From: Methylococcus capsulatus str. Texas = ATCC 19069 | Lineage (GTDB): Bacteria > Pseudomonadota > Gammaproteobacteria > Methylococcales > Methylococcaceae | NCBI RefSeq assembly: GCF_000424685.1 | Contig: NZ_KE384224.1 | Span: forward strand, 677,982-741,981 | Direction of reading: 5' to 3' | Length of the DNA: 64,000 nucleotides | Shown here: positions 1-7,885 of the stretch, in pieces | Position numbering within the stretch: position 1 is the first letter of the stretch | Layout: each line of letters starts with the position of its first letter | Made by a program: the position numbers and the translations under genes | The notes under the pieces: generated by a model | Told to the model about the DNA's origin: nothing | Databases searched by the model: none | The model's input: the letters and a program-made list of their open reading frames with translations, nothing else

Positions 1-201
1 GATCCAGATTCCCAATCTGTAGTTTCAGGATATTCCAGCGAGCCCTCCGACGGTTCCGAATTTTTTGCGGAGTCACGCGCATTAACCAAATCCTCGAAAA
101 AATAGAACCATTCGGTCCACGTCGACACGGTCGAGGTCACTTGCCAAGCTCACCAGAATGCATGCATCATGAGGAACCCGATCTCCTTCAGGCGCATCAT
201 C

Positions 202-447
202 ATGCCATCCCTGCAAATCCGCAACCTTCCCGACGATCTGTACCACGCCTTGTCTTTTCGCGCCGAGCGGGCGCACCGCAGCTTGGCCCAGCAGGCCATC
301 ATCGAACTGCGCGAGGCCATCGGTACGGCCGCTTCCGGGCGCCGCCGCCAAATCCTCGAGCGCATCAAGCTAAATCTCGAAACCCAGGGCGTTCAAACGC
401 CATTTATCCCCCCTGAGCAACTGCTGCGCGAAGACCGGGAGCGCTGA
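202..447 (+). CDS. FitA/VapB-like antitoxin
   Basis: Small (81-residue) protein of the ribbon-helix-helix antitoxin type resembling FitA. The N-terminus reads MPSLQIRNLPDDLYHAL, the usual beta-strand 'IRNLPD' entry followed by an amphipathic helix, and then the RAERAHRSLAQQAIIELREAI segment. It should bind and neutralise the PIN toxin encoded 4 bp downstream and autorepress the pair. I chose the ATG at 202 because the family motif starts there; an in-frame ATG at 169 would add 11 residues with no family resemblance. The + orientation opposes the whole polysaccharide cluster to its right, so this is an independent unit. Function is inferred from family and neighbour. Confidence 0.85.
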   Translation: MPSLQIRNLPDDLYHALSFRAERAHRSLAQQAIIELREAIGTAASGRRRQILERIKLNLETQGVQTPFIPPEQLLREDRER

Positions 448-451
448 TCTC

Positions 452-850
452 ATGCGCGCGGTGCTCGATGCCTCAGCGGCAGCCAATATTGTCATGCGTA
501 CAGAGCGCGCGCCGGATTTCATTGAAAGACTCGAGGGTAGTTCCTTGGTCTTGGCTCCTGCCCTGTTTCACAGCGAAATCGCCAATACGCTTTGGAAATA
601 TGTCCGTTTCGGCAATCTCGATAGAGAAACGGCCCTAACCTGCTACGAGGAAGCCATCGGTTTGGTCGATGCTTTCGAAACGGATGAGCAACTCGCCACC
701 GAAGCCATTTCCGCCGCGATCCAGTATAGCCACCCGGTTTACGACTTGCTGTACGTCATTCTTGCCAGAAGGCACGGTTGCAAGGTATTGACGGCCGACA
801 AGAAACTGATTTCCCTGATCGAAAAAATCGACGAAAACATTCTGCCCTGA
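452..850 (+). CDS. PIN-domain ribonuclease toxin (VapC/FitB family)
   Basis: A 132-residue PIN-domain protein, normal VapC length. The acidic metal-binding residues are visible: Asp6 in MRAVLDASA, Glu42 in FHSEIAN, Asp98 in YDLLYVILARR and Asp116 in LTADKKL. VapC-type PIN proteins are Mg/Mn-dependent endoribonucleases, often cutting tRNA or rRNA; the target here cannot be read from sequence. It starts 4 bp after the antitoxin stop, the usual two-gene type II toxin-antitoxin operon. All four acidic positions are present and the frame is open, so it looks functional. Confidence 0.9.
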   Translation: MRAVLDASAAANIVMRTERAPDFIERLEGSSLVLAPALFHSEIANTLWKYVRFGNLDRETALTCYEEAIGLVDAFETDEQLATEAISAAIQYSHPVYDLLYVILARRHGCKVLTADKKLISLIEKIDENILP

Positions 851-912
851 CGAATACGGAAGTGGCGCCAATACGGCGGAATCGGCAACCACCTGCTGCG
901 TCCGGGTTGGCA

Positions 913-1546
913 TCAAGGCCTCCGGGCAACGGCGATCATGGCCTTGGCCAGCGCCGGGACGCGCCCGACCCGCTCGAAGCGGATGTCGCGAAAGCCCGCT
1001 TCCTCCAGCAGGAAGGAAAGCGTCTTCATCGACCAGAACTTGATGTGGCCGTGATCCCAAAGGGCGGTGAAGTGCGCATCCATCTTGCCGCTCAATGCCA
1101 GTGCCAGATTCTTCCAGTAGCCGTGATACGGGGTGGAAACGATGGCGGTCCCCCCCCCCCTCGACCAGCGAAAACAGGGTGGCGGCATACTGGCGGGGAA
1201 AGTAGACATGCTCGACCACCTCCAGGCTGAGAACGGCCGGGAAGCGGCCGTAGCGCCCGGCCAGATCGTCGTAGGCGGAGCCGGAACAAAGCGCCAGTTC
1301 CGGATAGGCCGCATTGGCGGCGCCGATGCCTTCGGCGGAAGGGTCCACCCCGGTCACCTGCCAACCGCGCCGGGTCAGCTGGTGCGCAACCGACCCGTTG
1401 CCGCAGCCCAACTCGAACAGCCGCCGCCGATCCGCCGGGAGGTTCAGCCCGTCCAGCAGGCGGAACACGGCGGGCAGCAGATAACCGTGGGAGTGGTTCA
1501 AGCCGGCGTCGGCATAGCGGTAGCCGGAAATTTCGGTAGTATCCAT
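913..1546 (-). pseudogene. SAM-dependent methyltransferase, frameshifted at an 11-C tract
   Basis: Class I SAM methyltransferase at the distal end of the polysaccharide cluster. The N-terminal part starts at 1546 (MDTTEISGYRY) and contains the SAM-binding motif ELGCGNGSVAHQL and SLEVVEHV. After SLVEGGG the frame is lost; the rest of the family sequence (STPYHGYWKNLALAL, then DHGHIKFWS and FRDIRFERVGR) continues in another frame to a stop at 913. The break is at a run of 11 C on the + strand (1150-1160, G in the coding sense). Removing one base restores a single product of about 210 residues. The start overlaps the stop of the acetyltransferase upstream as ATGA. Its sugar target is unknown. 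Whether it is phase-variable, dead or a sequencing error cannot be told here. Confidence 0.8.
1150..1160. repeat. 11-base poly-C/G tract
   Basis: Longest homopolymer found in the window. It coincides with the frame break of the methyltransferase at 913-1546; a tract of 10 would keep the gene open. Tracts of this type are the substrate of slipped-strand mispairing in contingency loci. Confidence 0.9.
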
Positions 1547-2181
1547 CAGTGGCAGTGCTCCTGATCGAGGCGAGAGAGAGTTCCCTGTTCACCGCAGTAA
1601 GGGGATGAGGTTTCCGACCGTAAACCGTGATCCTCAAACCGGCGCGGCTTTACCGGTTCGGCCGGGTTGCCTGCCGCAACCATCCAAGGTCCGATGTCGC
1701 GAAATACACTGGAGCGGGCAGTAATGACCGATCCATCGCCGATGGTGACGCCTGGCGCTACGAAAACGCCCGCGGTGACCCAAACCCACTCGCCGAGGGT
1801 GATCGGCGCGGTGATCAGCGGCATGGCGCGATCCGTGTAATCGTGGCTGGCGGTGCAAAGGAAGCTGTATTGGCTGACCGTGGTATGCGCGCCAAGCCTG
1901 ATGCGGTCCACGCAGTAGCAATCCACATGGTGGCTGAGGCAACTATGATCGCCCATCTCCAGATTCCAGGGCGCCCAGATTTTGACGGAAGGGTAGGGAT
2001 GCGCACCCCGCCCGACCTTCGCGCCAAACAGCCTGAGCAGAAACCGCCGCCAACCGTGCAAAGGCACGGGACTGGGGCGGTAGAGCAGCAGCCAGACCAG
2101 GTTCCATAGAGCGCGGGCCAGTTTGTTAGCGATGGACAAATTCCGTGAGCGAAAAGCGGATCGTGCAGTCATAGTTCCCAT
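1546..2181 (-). CDS. WcaF-like sugar O-acetyltransferase
   Basis: A 211-residue left-handed beta-helix (hexapeptide) acetyltransferase resembling colanic-acid WcaF. It has a hydrophobic N-terminal segment (ALWNLVWLLLY), a characteristic FGAKVGRGAHPYPSVKIWAPWNLEMGD stretch (quoted in two parts: FGAKVGRGAHPYPSV, KIWAPWNLEMGD), SHDYTD with the probable catalytic His, and repeat units such as VFVAPGVTIGDGSV ending in AAGNPAEPVKPR. It probably transfers acetyl from acetyl-CoA to a sugar of the repeat unit. The start overlaps the end of the FkbM-type gene by 13 bp; an internal ATG (MTARSAF, 2172) would shorten the overlap. It overlaps the next methyltransferase by ATGA, so translation of the genes is coupled. 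Confidence 0.85.
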   Translation of the reverse strand: MGTMTARSAFRSRNLSIANKLARALWNLVWLLLYRPSPVPLHGWRRFLLRLFGAKVGRGAHPYPSVKIWAPWNLEMGDHSCLSHHVDCYCVDRIRLGAHTTVSQYSFLCTASHDYTDRAMPLITAPITLGEWVWVTAGVFVAPGVTIGDGSVITARSSVFRDIGPWMVAAGNPAEPVKPRRFEDHGLRSETSSPYCGEQGTLSRLDQEHCH

Positions 2182-3055
2182 CCTGACACCCGGAAAGCCG
2201 GCGCGGTGCGCAGGCGGTTTTCGACATACTCCAGATCACGCGCGAAGAGGGTATTGCCGCCGGCGGCGGTTTCGGCGCGAGGCGTCAAGGCGCGCTCGAA
2301 AGGCCGATAGGCGCAGGCGGTGAAGCCCAGGTCCCGCAACTGCCGGCGGATGGCGTCTTCGTCGAAGCCGTAGCGGCGGCCGCTGCCGTTCAGTTCGAGG
2401 ATCAGCGCGCGCAGCGCGGGGTTCGCCAGAACCCGCTGGGCGCCGGCGAGGACCTCGGTTTCGTAGCCTTCGACGTCCATCTTGAGCAGGGCAGGTGAAG
2501 CATCGCCCACGACCTCATCCAGGGTGCGCACCGGAACCTCGACCGCGTCTGCGTGATCTTCCTCCTTGCTCAATACATGATTCACCGTGTCCAGGCGGCT
2601 GGTGAAGCGCAACACGCCCGGTTGACTGGCCAATCCCAGGTTGAGCGCCTGCACCCGGCCGCCCATGTCGTTGACGGCGATGTTGCGGCGCAGGGCGGCG
2701 AAGGCCTGCGGCAGCGGCTCGATGCTGAGGCAGGCGGCGCCGATGCCCCCCCCGCCAGCACGGTGTAGGAGCCGACATTGGCGCCCACGTCCACGAACAG
2801 GTCCTCCGGGCGCAAGTAGTGCAGGAGGAAGGCCATGTCCTCGAATTCGTGCAAGCCGACATAAAGGTTGCCGGTGGCGCCGGTCATGCCGGGCCGGACG
2901 ACCAGGCAGGCGTCGTTGACGAAGGGGCACACCACCTCGCCCGGGAGCAGCCGGCTGCCGAGCTGCCAGCGTACGAACCGCGCCAGTGCCGGTAATTTCC
3001 GGCCCTGGCTGAGCGGGTGGTTCAAAAGAAAAGACAGGGTGTTCAAGATGCCCAT
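2169..3055 (-). pseudogene. FkbM-family methyltransferase, frameshifted at an 8-C tract
   Basis: FkbM-type SAM methyltransferase in two frames. The N-terminal part from 3055 (MGILNTLSFLLNHPL) runs to the SAM motif FVDVGANVGSYTVLAGG. The downstream part in another frame gives LSIEPLPQAFAALRRN, KMDVEGYETEVLAGA and a C-terminus ending VSGWEL, all normal FkbM landmarks. The junction is the 8-C run at 2746-2753. A tract of 9 (one more) or 6 would rejoin the frames into a product of about 295 residues. FkbM proteins O-methylate sugars or other hydroxyls; substrate unknown. It directly abuts the acyltransferase upstream. This is the one tract of the five that lacks a base (or has two too many). Confidence 0.8.
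2746..2753. repeat. 8-base poly-C/G tract
   Basis: Homopolymer at the frame break of the FkbM-type methyltransferase. A length of 6 or 9 gives an open frame. Confidence 0.85.
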
Positions 3056-3799
3056 TCAGTCTACCTTCGCTGAAATCGCCGTCGCCTCGATACGCTGCCT
3101 TAGCCAACTGATGTTCTTCTTGACGACGGCCGCCGGGTTTCCGGCGATGACGACGTTTGCCTCGTCGAAGGCGCGGGTGACCACCGACCCGGTGGCGACG
3201 ACGGAATGATCCTGCACTTTGACGCCCTTGAGGATGATCGAGTGGGCGCCCACCCAGACGTGATTTCCGATGGAAATATTCCTGGCAAAATTGAGTCTTT
3301 CCCCGCTCTCCCTGTCCACGATGGAATGCGAATCGCCGGTCCTGACGTCAATGTCATAGGCGAACATGCAGTCGTTGCCGATCTCGATTCTGGAACAGGG
3401 TTCGGTCACGGCGATATGCACCGCGCCAAAGGTGCTGCCGGCCCCGACGGTCAAAGCCCCGTGATGATCCTCGAACCACAACACCGTGCCTTTATCGAAG
3501 GTGCAGTTCTCACCGATGGCGATACGATGATGGTTTCCTCGGATGAGGAAGCCCACGCCGTCCAGGATGCAACCGTCCCCGATGTCTATCTGATTGGAAT
3601 CACCGGCCACGTCAAACCACACCGAAGACAGGACCGCATGCTTGTAGCGGATGACGTTCTGCCGGCCCTTTATTTTCTTCTTGATCCTGTTGAAGAAATA
3701 CCCCTTGTAAAAACGGCGCAGGTAAAATCCCGTTGCAGGATGAGCCTCGCCGAGCCGCAGACAAAACTGTTTGAGCCTGTTTCTCATCGCGCGCGACAT
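3056..3799 (-). CDS. Hexapeptide-repeat acyltransferase
   Basis: A 247-residue left-handed beta-helix protein. After a basic N-terminus (RIKKKIKGRQN) it consists of imperfect hexapeptide units (IDIGDGCILDGVGFLI, IAIGENCTFDKGTVL, IEIGNDCMFAYDIDVRTGDSH) and ends with the classical ISIGNHVWVGAHSIILKGV and VIAGNPAAVVKKNISW, which is the maltose/galactoside O-acetyltransferase-like signature. The His in GDSHSI is a candidate catalytic base. It probably acetylates the polysaccharide repeat unit. It sits between a glycosyltransferase (stop one base from its start) and the FkbM-type methyltransferase, in one minus-strand transcription unit. The acceptor is unknown. Confidence 0.8.
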   Translation of the reverse strand: MSRAMRNRLKQFCLRLGEAHPATGFYLRRFYKGYFFNRIKKKIKGRQNVIRYKHAVLSSVWFDVAGDSNQIDIGDGCILDGVGFLIRGNHHRIAIGENCTFDKGTVLWFEDHHGALTVGAGSTFGAVHIAVTEPCSRIEIGNDCMFAYDIDVRTGDSHSIVDRESGERLNFARNISIGNHVWVGAHSIILKGVKVQDHSVVATGSVVTRAFDEANVVIAGNPAAVVKKNISWLRQRIEATAISAKVD

Positions 3800-4945
3800 T
3801 CATCGGATCAAGTCGGCGGCATCCGCCGCCAACTCTTCATACAACCTCGCCAAGCGCTGGCCGTAGGCATCCCACGTGAAATCCGCCAACATCCAGGCGC
3901 GCCCGGCTCGCCCCATGGCCCGGCGGCGTTCGGCGGAGAGTCGGCTCGCCTCCCGCAGGCCATCCGCCAGCGCTTCCACGTCGGGAGCCACCGTCCAGCC
4001 GCAGCCCCGCATCGGCAGGTCCAGCCAGGGCGTGGCGCGGGTGGTGATCACCGGCACCCCCGCCATCAACGCCTCGGCCACCACCAGCCCGAAGTTCTCC
4101 GAACGCGACGGCAGCACGAACAGCGCGCTTTCCGCCAAGGCCCGCGCCTTATCCTCCCCATACAACGGCCCCGACAGTTCGACCCGGTCTTCCAGGCCCA
4201 AGGCCCGGATTTGCCCGGCCACCACCTGCGCGTGGCCGCCTTCGTCCGGACCGGCGATGCGCAAGCGCCAATCCGCGGGCATGGCCCTGGCCCAGGCTGC
4301 CAACAAAAGATCGAGCCCTTTTACCGGGTGGATGCGGGACAAAAACAGGGCGGTCTTGCCATCGCATGAGGAAACCGCTGCGCTGGGCGCCACGCCCAGC
4401 GGAACGACGCGGGTGGGCGTTCCCGGCAATAACGCGGTAACGGACTCACGCTCCGCCGCCGCGGTGACGTGGATCAGCCGGGCCGCGCGCAAGAGCCTTT
4501 CCTGATACAGGCGCCACGCCAGCCGCTTTTTGCCGGCCCGATGGCTCAGCGCCCAGGGCTCCAGCATGCCGTGCGGGCTGACGACCAAAGGCAGGCCCGC
4601 CTGATGGGCCGCCCGCGCCGCGGCAATGTCCGATTCCAGCCACAGGCCATGATCGTGAATGACGACCCGATGTCCGCCCTGCCTCAAGCCAAGCACCCGG
4701 TCGCGCAAGGTCCGCCGGAAGCGTACATACCGCTGGATGACGCTGCGGGGCCGTCGCAGCGCCCATAGCTCGACGCCGGGCGCGAAGGCACCGGGGGCGA
4801 TGGACTCGGCATCCGACCAGGTGATGACCGCCGTCCTGTGCCCCGCGCGAGCGCAGCCGTTCGCGGCATGAACCACGGCGTCGGTCACGCCGCTGTTGCG
4901 CCACAGACGGGCGATCGTATGAATGACCGCTAACGTTCCGCTCAT
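3800..4945 (-). CDS. Glycosyltransferase, GT4 type
   Basis: A 381-residue GT-B fold glycosyltransferase of the group 1/GT4 family. The N-domain carries the acceptor-side motif VVSPHGMLEPWALSHRAGKKR, common in putative colanic-acid-type transferases. The C-domain has FLSRIHPVKGLDLLL, RIAGPDEGGHA and the nucleotide-sugar signature FVLPSRSENFGLVVAEALMAG (E-x7-E; quoted FVLPSRSENFGLVV, EALMAG). I chose the ATG at 4945 (MSGTLAVIHTIARLW) because the frame open further upstream lacks family character. Donor and acceptor sugars cannot be inferred. It begins 5 bp after the neighbouring glycosyltransferase stop. Confidence 0.85.
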   Translation of the reverse strand: MSGTLAVIHTIARLWRNSGVTDAVVHAANGCARAGHRTAVITWSDAESIAPGAFAPGVELWALRRPRSVIQRYVRFRRTLRDRVLGLRQGGHRVVIHDHGLWLESDIAAARAAHQAGLPLVVSPHGMLEPWALSHRAGKKRLAWRLYQERLLRAARLIHVTAAAERESVTALLPGTPTRVVPLGVAPSAAVSSCDGKTALFLSRIHPVKGLDLLLAAWARAMPADWRLRIAGPDEGGHAQVVAGQIRALGLEDRVELSGPLYGEDKARALAESALFVLPSRSENFGLVVAEALMAGVPVITTRATPWLDLPMRGCGWTVAPDVEALADGLREASRLSAERRRAMGRAGRAWMLADFTWDAYGQRLARLYEELAADAADLIR

Positions 4946-4949
4946 GGGA

Positions 4950-6176
4950 TCAACCTTGGATTGGGGTGGGCAACCCGCCCACCCTACGACATGGCTCGAT
5001 GATCTCATCCGCCGGTGGATACTGGAAAAAAGGCACCGGGGGCGCCCCGCCCGCCAGCCGGTGATGGAGCAAATCCACGAAGTAGCGCGCACCCGCTTCC
5101 GCGCTCAATCGCGCCAGCGCCAGCCGCCGGCGCTGCAGACGTGACGAGGGCGTGAATGCCCCCTCTTCCGCCAGTGCGACGATGGCTTGGGCGATCGCCC
5201 CAGGATCGCGCGGCGGCGCCAAACGGCCGAATGACGGCTCGTCCAGCATCAGCGATGCACCCACGCAGCTTGTGGCGACCACCGCCGTGCCGCCCATCAA
5301 TGCCTCGCTCACCACCACCCCCCAACCGTCATCGGATGATGTGGAGGCCAACACCAGCACGTCCAGTTGCGCCATCACCTCACCGATGGATTCAATGGGC
5401 AGCACGCCGCGGAAATCTGCATCGACGCCGTGCTCCAGGCAAGTCTTTCTCAGCGCCGCCTCATCCAGCCCTCCGCCAACGAGGGTCAGGTGCGCCGGCC
5501 GTTTCAGCCTGGCCACGGCCTGTACCAGGTCGAAAACCCCTTTCATCGCCACCAGCCGGCCGACATAACCCACCCGGACGGCTGGCCGTCCCTGCCCGCC
5601 CGTCTCCCCGGACGATGACCGGGAAAGGCGAGGCGGCGCCACGAAATAGGCAAACGGGAACACCTTCTCGGACGGATAGCCGACCGACAGATACCAGGGC
5701 GGGCCATTCCTGCCGATCGCCAAAACCAGCTCGCAGTGCGAGCGTAACCATCCCTCGGTCAGCCGGGACTGCAGGTAACGCAGCCCCCCGGCCCAGCCTT
5801 CCCGCACGCGCGGCTCCGACAGGATGGCGAAGCGCGCACCGCAGGCCTTGACGGCTTGCAACCCGCGGATCAGCGTCGATAAATGCCGGGTTCCCGAAAA
5901 CACATGAAAAGTGCCGGGATGCCGTCCCTGGACGAGCCGCTCGATCTGTCCGGCACCGGGGGCGATGAGAGTCTCGATGCCGTTGCCGTCGGGCGCCGAC
6001 CAGCCCATGGCCTTCCGATCCGGCGGGACATCGGAATCCGCGCAACAGATGATTTCGACGTCGGGCAGGGTGCGGGAAACCGCCTGCATGAAATCGGATT
6101 TATGCGGGGAAACACAGGGCTCCCAGAAGATGATCCGCCGCAAGGGAATATCGGAATTCAAGGAAATGTCCATCAT
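4950..6176 (-). CDS. Glycosyltransferase, GT4 type
   Basis: A 408-residue glycosyltransferase of the GT4/group 1 family. C-terminal Rossmann domain features are clear: VRVGYVGRLVAMKGVFDLVQA, LTLVGGGLDEAALR, DVLVLASTSSDDGWGVVVSEALMGG (quoted in parts: DVLVLASTSS, GWGVVVSEALMGG) and VVATSCVGASLML. Two adjacent ATG codons (6176, 6173) precede DISLNSD; the first overlaps the stop of the upstream glycosyltransferase as ATGA. The frame open upstream of these is not family-like. It should add one sugar to the lipid-linked repeat unit on the cytoplasmic face. Which sugar is unknown. Confidence 0.85.
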   Translation of the reverse strand: MMDISLNSDIPLRRIIFWEPCVSPHKSDFMQAVSRTLPDVEIICCADSDVPPDRKAMGWSAPDGNGIETLIAPGAGQIERLVQGRHPGTFHVFSGTRHLSTLIRGLQAVKACGARFAILSEPRVREGWAGGLRYLQSRLTEGWLRSHCELVLAIGRNGPPWYLSVGYPSEKVFPFAYFVAPPRLSRSSSGETGGQGRPAVRVGYVGRLVAMKGVFDLVQAVARLKRPAHLTLVGGGLDEAALRKTCLEHGVDADFRGVLPIESIGEVMAQLDVLVLASTSSDDGWGVVVSEALMGGTAVVATSCVGASLMLDEPSFGRLAPPRDPGAIAQAIVALAEEGAFTPSSRLQRRRLALARLSAEAGARYFVDLLHHRLAGGAPPVPFFQYPPADEIIEPCRRVGGLPTPIQG

Positions 6177-7357
6177 CGAAAAATAAAATCCTGAATCCTT
6201 TGCCCCACCGCAACCTCGGAAAACAACTCCATGGCGCGCTCCCGGCCTCGTCTCGCCCGTATGGCGCACTCTTCGGGATGGTCCAGCGCCCACAAGATGG
6301 CCGAGCAAAGCGCCTCCGGCGTGGCCTCATCGAGCAACAGAGCATTCCGGTCATCGAACAACAGCGGAATGTCGCTGGCTCTGGTCGAAATCAAAAGCCG
6401 ACCGGCGGCAGTGATTTCCACCACCTTGGACGGAAAAGTGGTATCACCCATCCCGGAACCGGGCAGCTTGAGACACAATGCGGCATCGCAGGACGCCAGC
6501 TCCTGTTGATACTGCTCCATGGATAGATTGGTCTTTCTTTCCACGGAGACGCGCTCATCGTCGATTTGCGCGCGCAGCCGTTCGATCAGCCCCTCGCCAC
6601 CGAAACCGGTGACGACGAATACCAGCGCCCCGTCGCGGTAATCCATGCGCTCGCGAATCAGCCTGACCGCATCGCAGAATAGGTTCAAGCCGGTATCCTC
6701 GCAAAGCGAGCCGCCATAGAGAATTCGAAACGAACTTTCATCGGGCGATGGCCTGGACATTGGGATATTCATCTGCCTGACCGCGCCATAAACGACGCAA
6801 GCGGGTTGCAATCCATGGTTCTGCGCAACCTGTAACGATACCGTCACCCCCCCTCGGCGGCACAAAAAACGAACCAGCTTATAAGTCATGAGATTGCCAA
6901 TCTCGCGCCAGCTTGAGCATTTGTTCAAAGGCCCATCTTCCAGATCCAGTACGGCGGAATTTCCTTTCAGCCTTAATAGCAGCAGCGCAGGCAGATATTC
7001 CGGCATGAAGTTATAAATCAGCACCCGGTCGGTTTTCTTGATGAATCTCCGGCAAAATCCGGCAAAACCCATCGCGCCGAGCAACCGACGCAACACCGGG
7101 TCGGCGGCGACGCTGAGGTAAACGACGGGAGCGCCCCGCTCGCGGATGACATCGCCTCGAACCGCCCGGCTATTTGACGCTCGGCCCAACACCGGCAAGG
7201 AAACGGCATAGGCTCGACATCCCACGCTGCGAAGGGCCGATACGACCGAAAGCACCTTGTTGCTGGCAGCGCCGACATGGAGACGCTGCTTCAGCTTTTT
7301 CTCGTACCCGGGCGAATTGATCGCGCAAAAATAGAACACGCGGGGTTCGGTCTTCAT
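6173..7357 (-). CDS. Glycosyltransferase, GT4-like
   Basis: A 394-residue protein starting at MKTEPRVFYFCAINSPGY, chosen because upstream open sequence is not family-like and because the ATG overlaps the acetyltransferase stop as ATGA. The middle holds LYNFMPEYLPALLL-like and VLDLEDGPLNK segments. The C-terminal domain has FRILYGGSLCEDTGLNLF, VFVVTGFGGEG and FPSKVVEITAAGRLLIST, matching the donor-binding half of GT4 enzymes. A 7-C run (6847-6853 region) lies in this gene without breaking it, which contrasts with the longer tracts elsewhere. It overlaps the next glycosyltransferase. Sugar specificity unknown. Confidence 0.8.
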   Translation of the reverse strand: MKTEPRVFYFCAINSPGYEKKLKQRLHVGAASNKVLSVVSALRSVGCRAYAVSLPVLGRASNSRAVRGDVIRERGAPVVYLSVAADPVLRRLLGAMGFAGFCRRFIKKTDRVLIYNFMPEYLPALLLLRLKGNSAVLDLEDGPLNKCSSWREIGNLMTYKLVRFLCRRGGVTVSLQVAQNHGLQPACVVYGAVRQMNIPMSRPSPDESSFRILYGGSLCEDTGLNLFCDAVRLIRERMDYRDGALVFVVTGFGGEGLIERLRAQIDDERVSVERKTNLSMEQYQQELASCDAALCLKLPGSGMGDTTFPSKVVEITAAGRLLISTRASDIPLLFDDRNALLLDEATPEALCSAILWALDHPEECAIRARRGRERAMELFSEVAVGQRIQDFIFR

Positions 7358-7863
7358 GGGTCGTAGATTTTGACAACCTTGGCGGGTACCCCGGCCAAAA
7401 GTGCATTGGCTGGGTATCGTCCTGGCGTGACCACGGCGCCAGCGGCCACCACGGAGCCTTCGCCTATTCGCACGCCGGCGAGCAGGGTGCTTCCCACCCC
7501 GATCCATGACCCCGCCCCTACGACGATATCATCGGCAAAACCTTCCCCTGCGCGCCGCTCGGCCGTGCCAATTCGATGGCTGCCGCATACAAACTTCACC
7601 TCCGGAGCGATGTCGCAGCGGTCGCCAATCACAACGGACGACCCGACCGGGATATAAAACCTGCAGCCGATGCCAAGCCATCCATTGGCGCCGACGGATA
7701 ACCCCCCGCGCCCGTATAATTTGATGCTTCCGGTAACATATGTATCTTTTCCAACATCAACCCCTGCGTATCTTAAACAAATAGCTTTTAATGAAAACAA
7801 ACGTGTAACAGGTAGGTAAGATAGCAATAAATTAACAAAGTAGCTTCTAAACATAATGAGCAA
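7354..7863 (-). CDS. Serine-acetyltransferase-like hexapeptide acyltransferase
   Basis: A 169-residue hexapeptide acetyltransferase. Repeat units include LYGRGGLSVGANGWLGIG, SVVIGDRCDIAPEVKFVCGSHRIG with a probable catalytic His, and the end WIGVGSTLLAGVRIGEGSVVAAGAVV followed by LLAGVPAKVVK. The last of these (quoted WIGVGSTLLAGV, RIGEGSVVAAGAVV) is typical of sugar O-acetyltransferases in polysaccharide clusters. An alternative start is the ATG at 7854. Base composition changes inside the gene: the C-terminal two thirds is GC-rich like the cluster to the left, but the first ~40 codons (about 7740-7863) are AT-rich like the polymerase region to the right. That suggests a recombination junction within the gene. 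Confidence 0.8.
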   Translation of the reverse strand: MLIMFRSYFVNLLLSYLPVTRLFSLKAICLRYAGVDVGKDTYVTGSIKLYGRGGLSVGANGWLGIGCRFYIPVGSSVVIGDRCDIAPEVKFVCGSHRIGTAERRAGEGFADDIVVGAGSWIGVGSTLLAGVRIGEGSVVAAGAVVTPGRYPANALLAGVPAKVVKIYDP

Positions 7864-7885
7864 GATATATTTAATATGTGCTGTC

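Noticed and set aside
82-351. Small minus-strand frame over the antitoxin gene
   Set aside because: Shadow of the FitA-like antitoxin; the remaining first 200 bp show no gene or promoter I can support.
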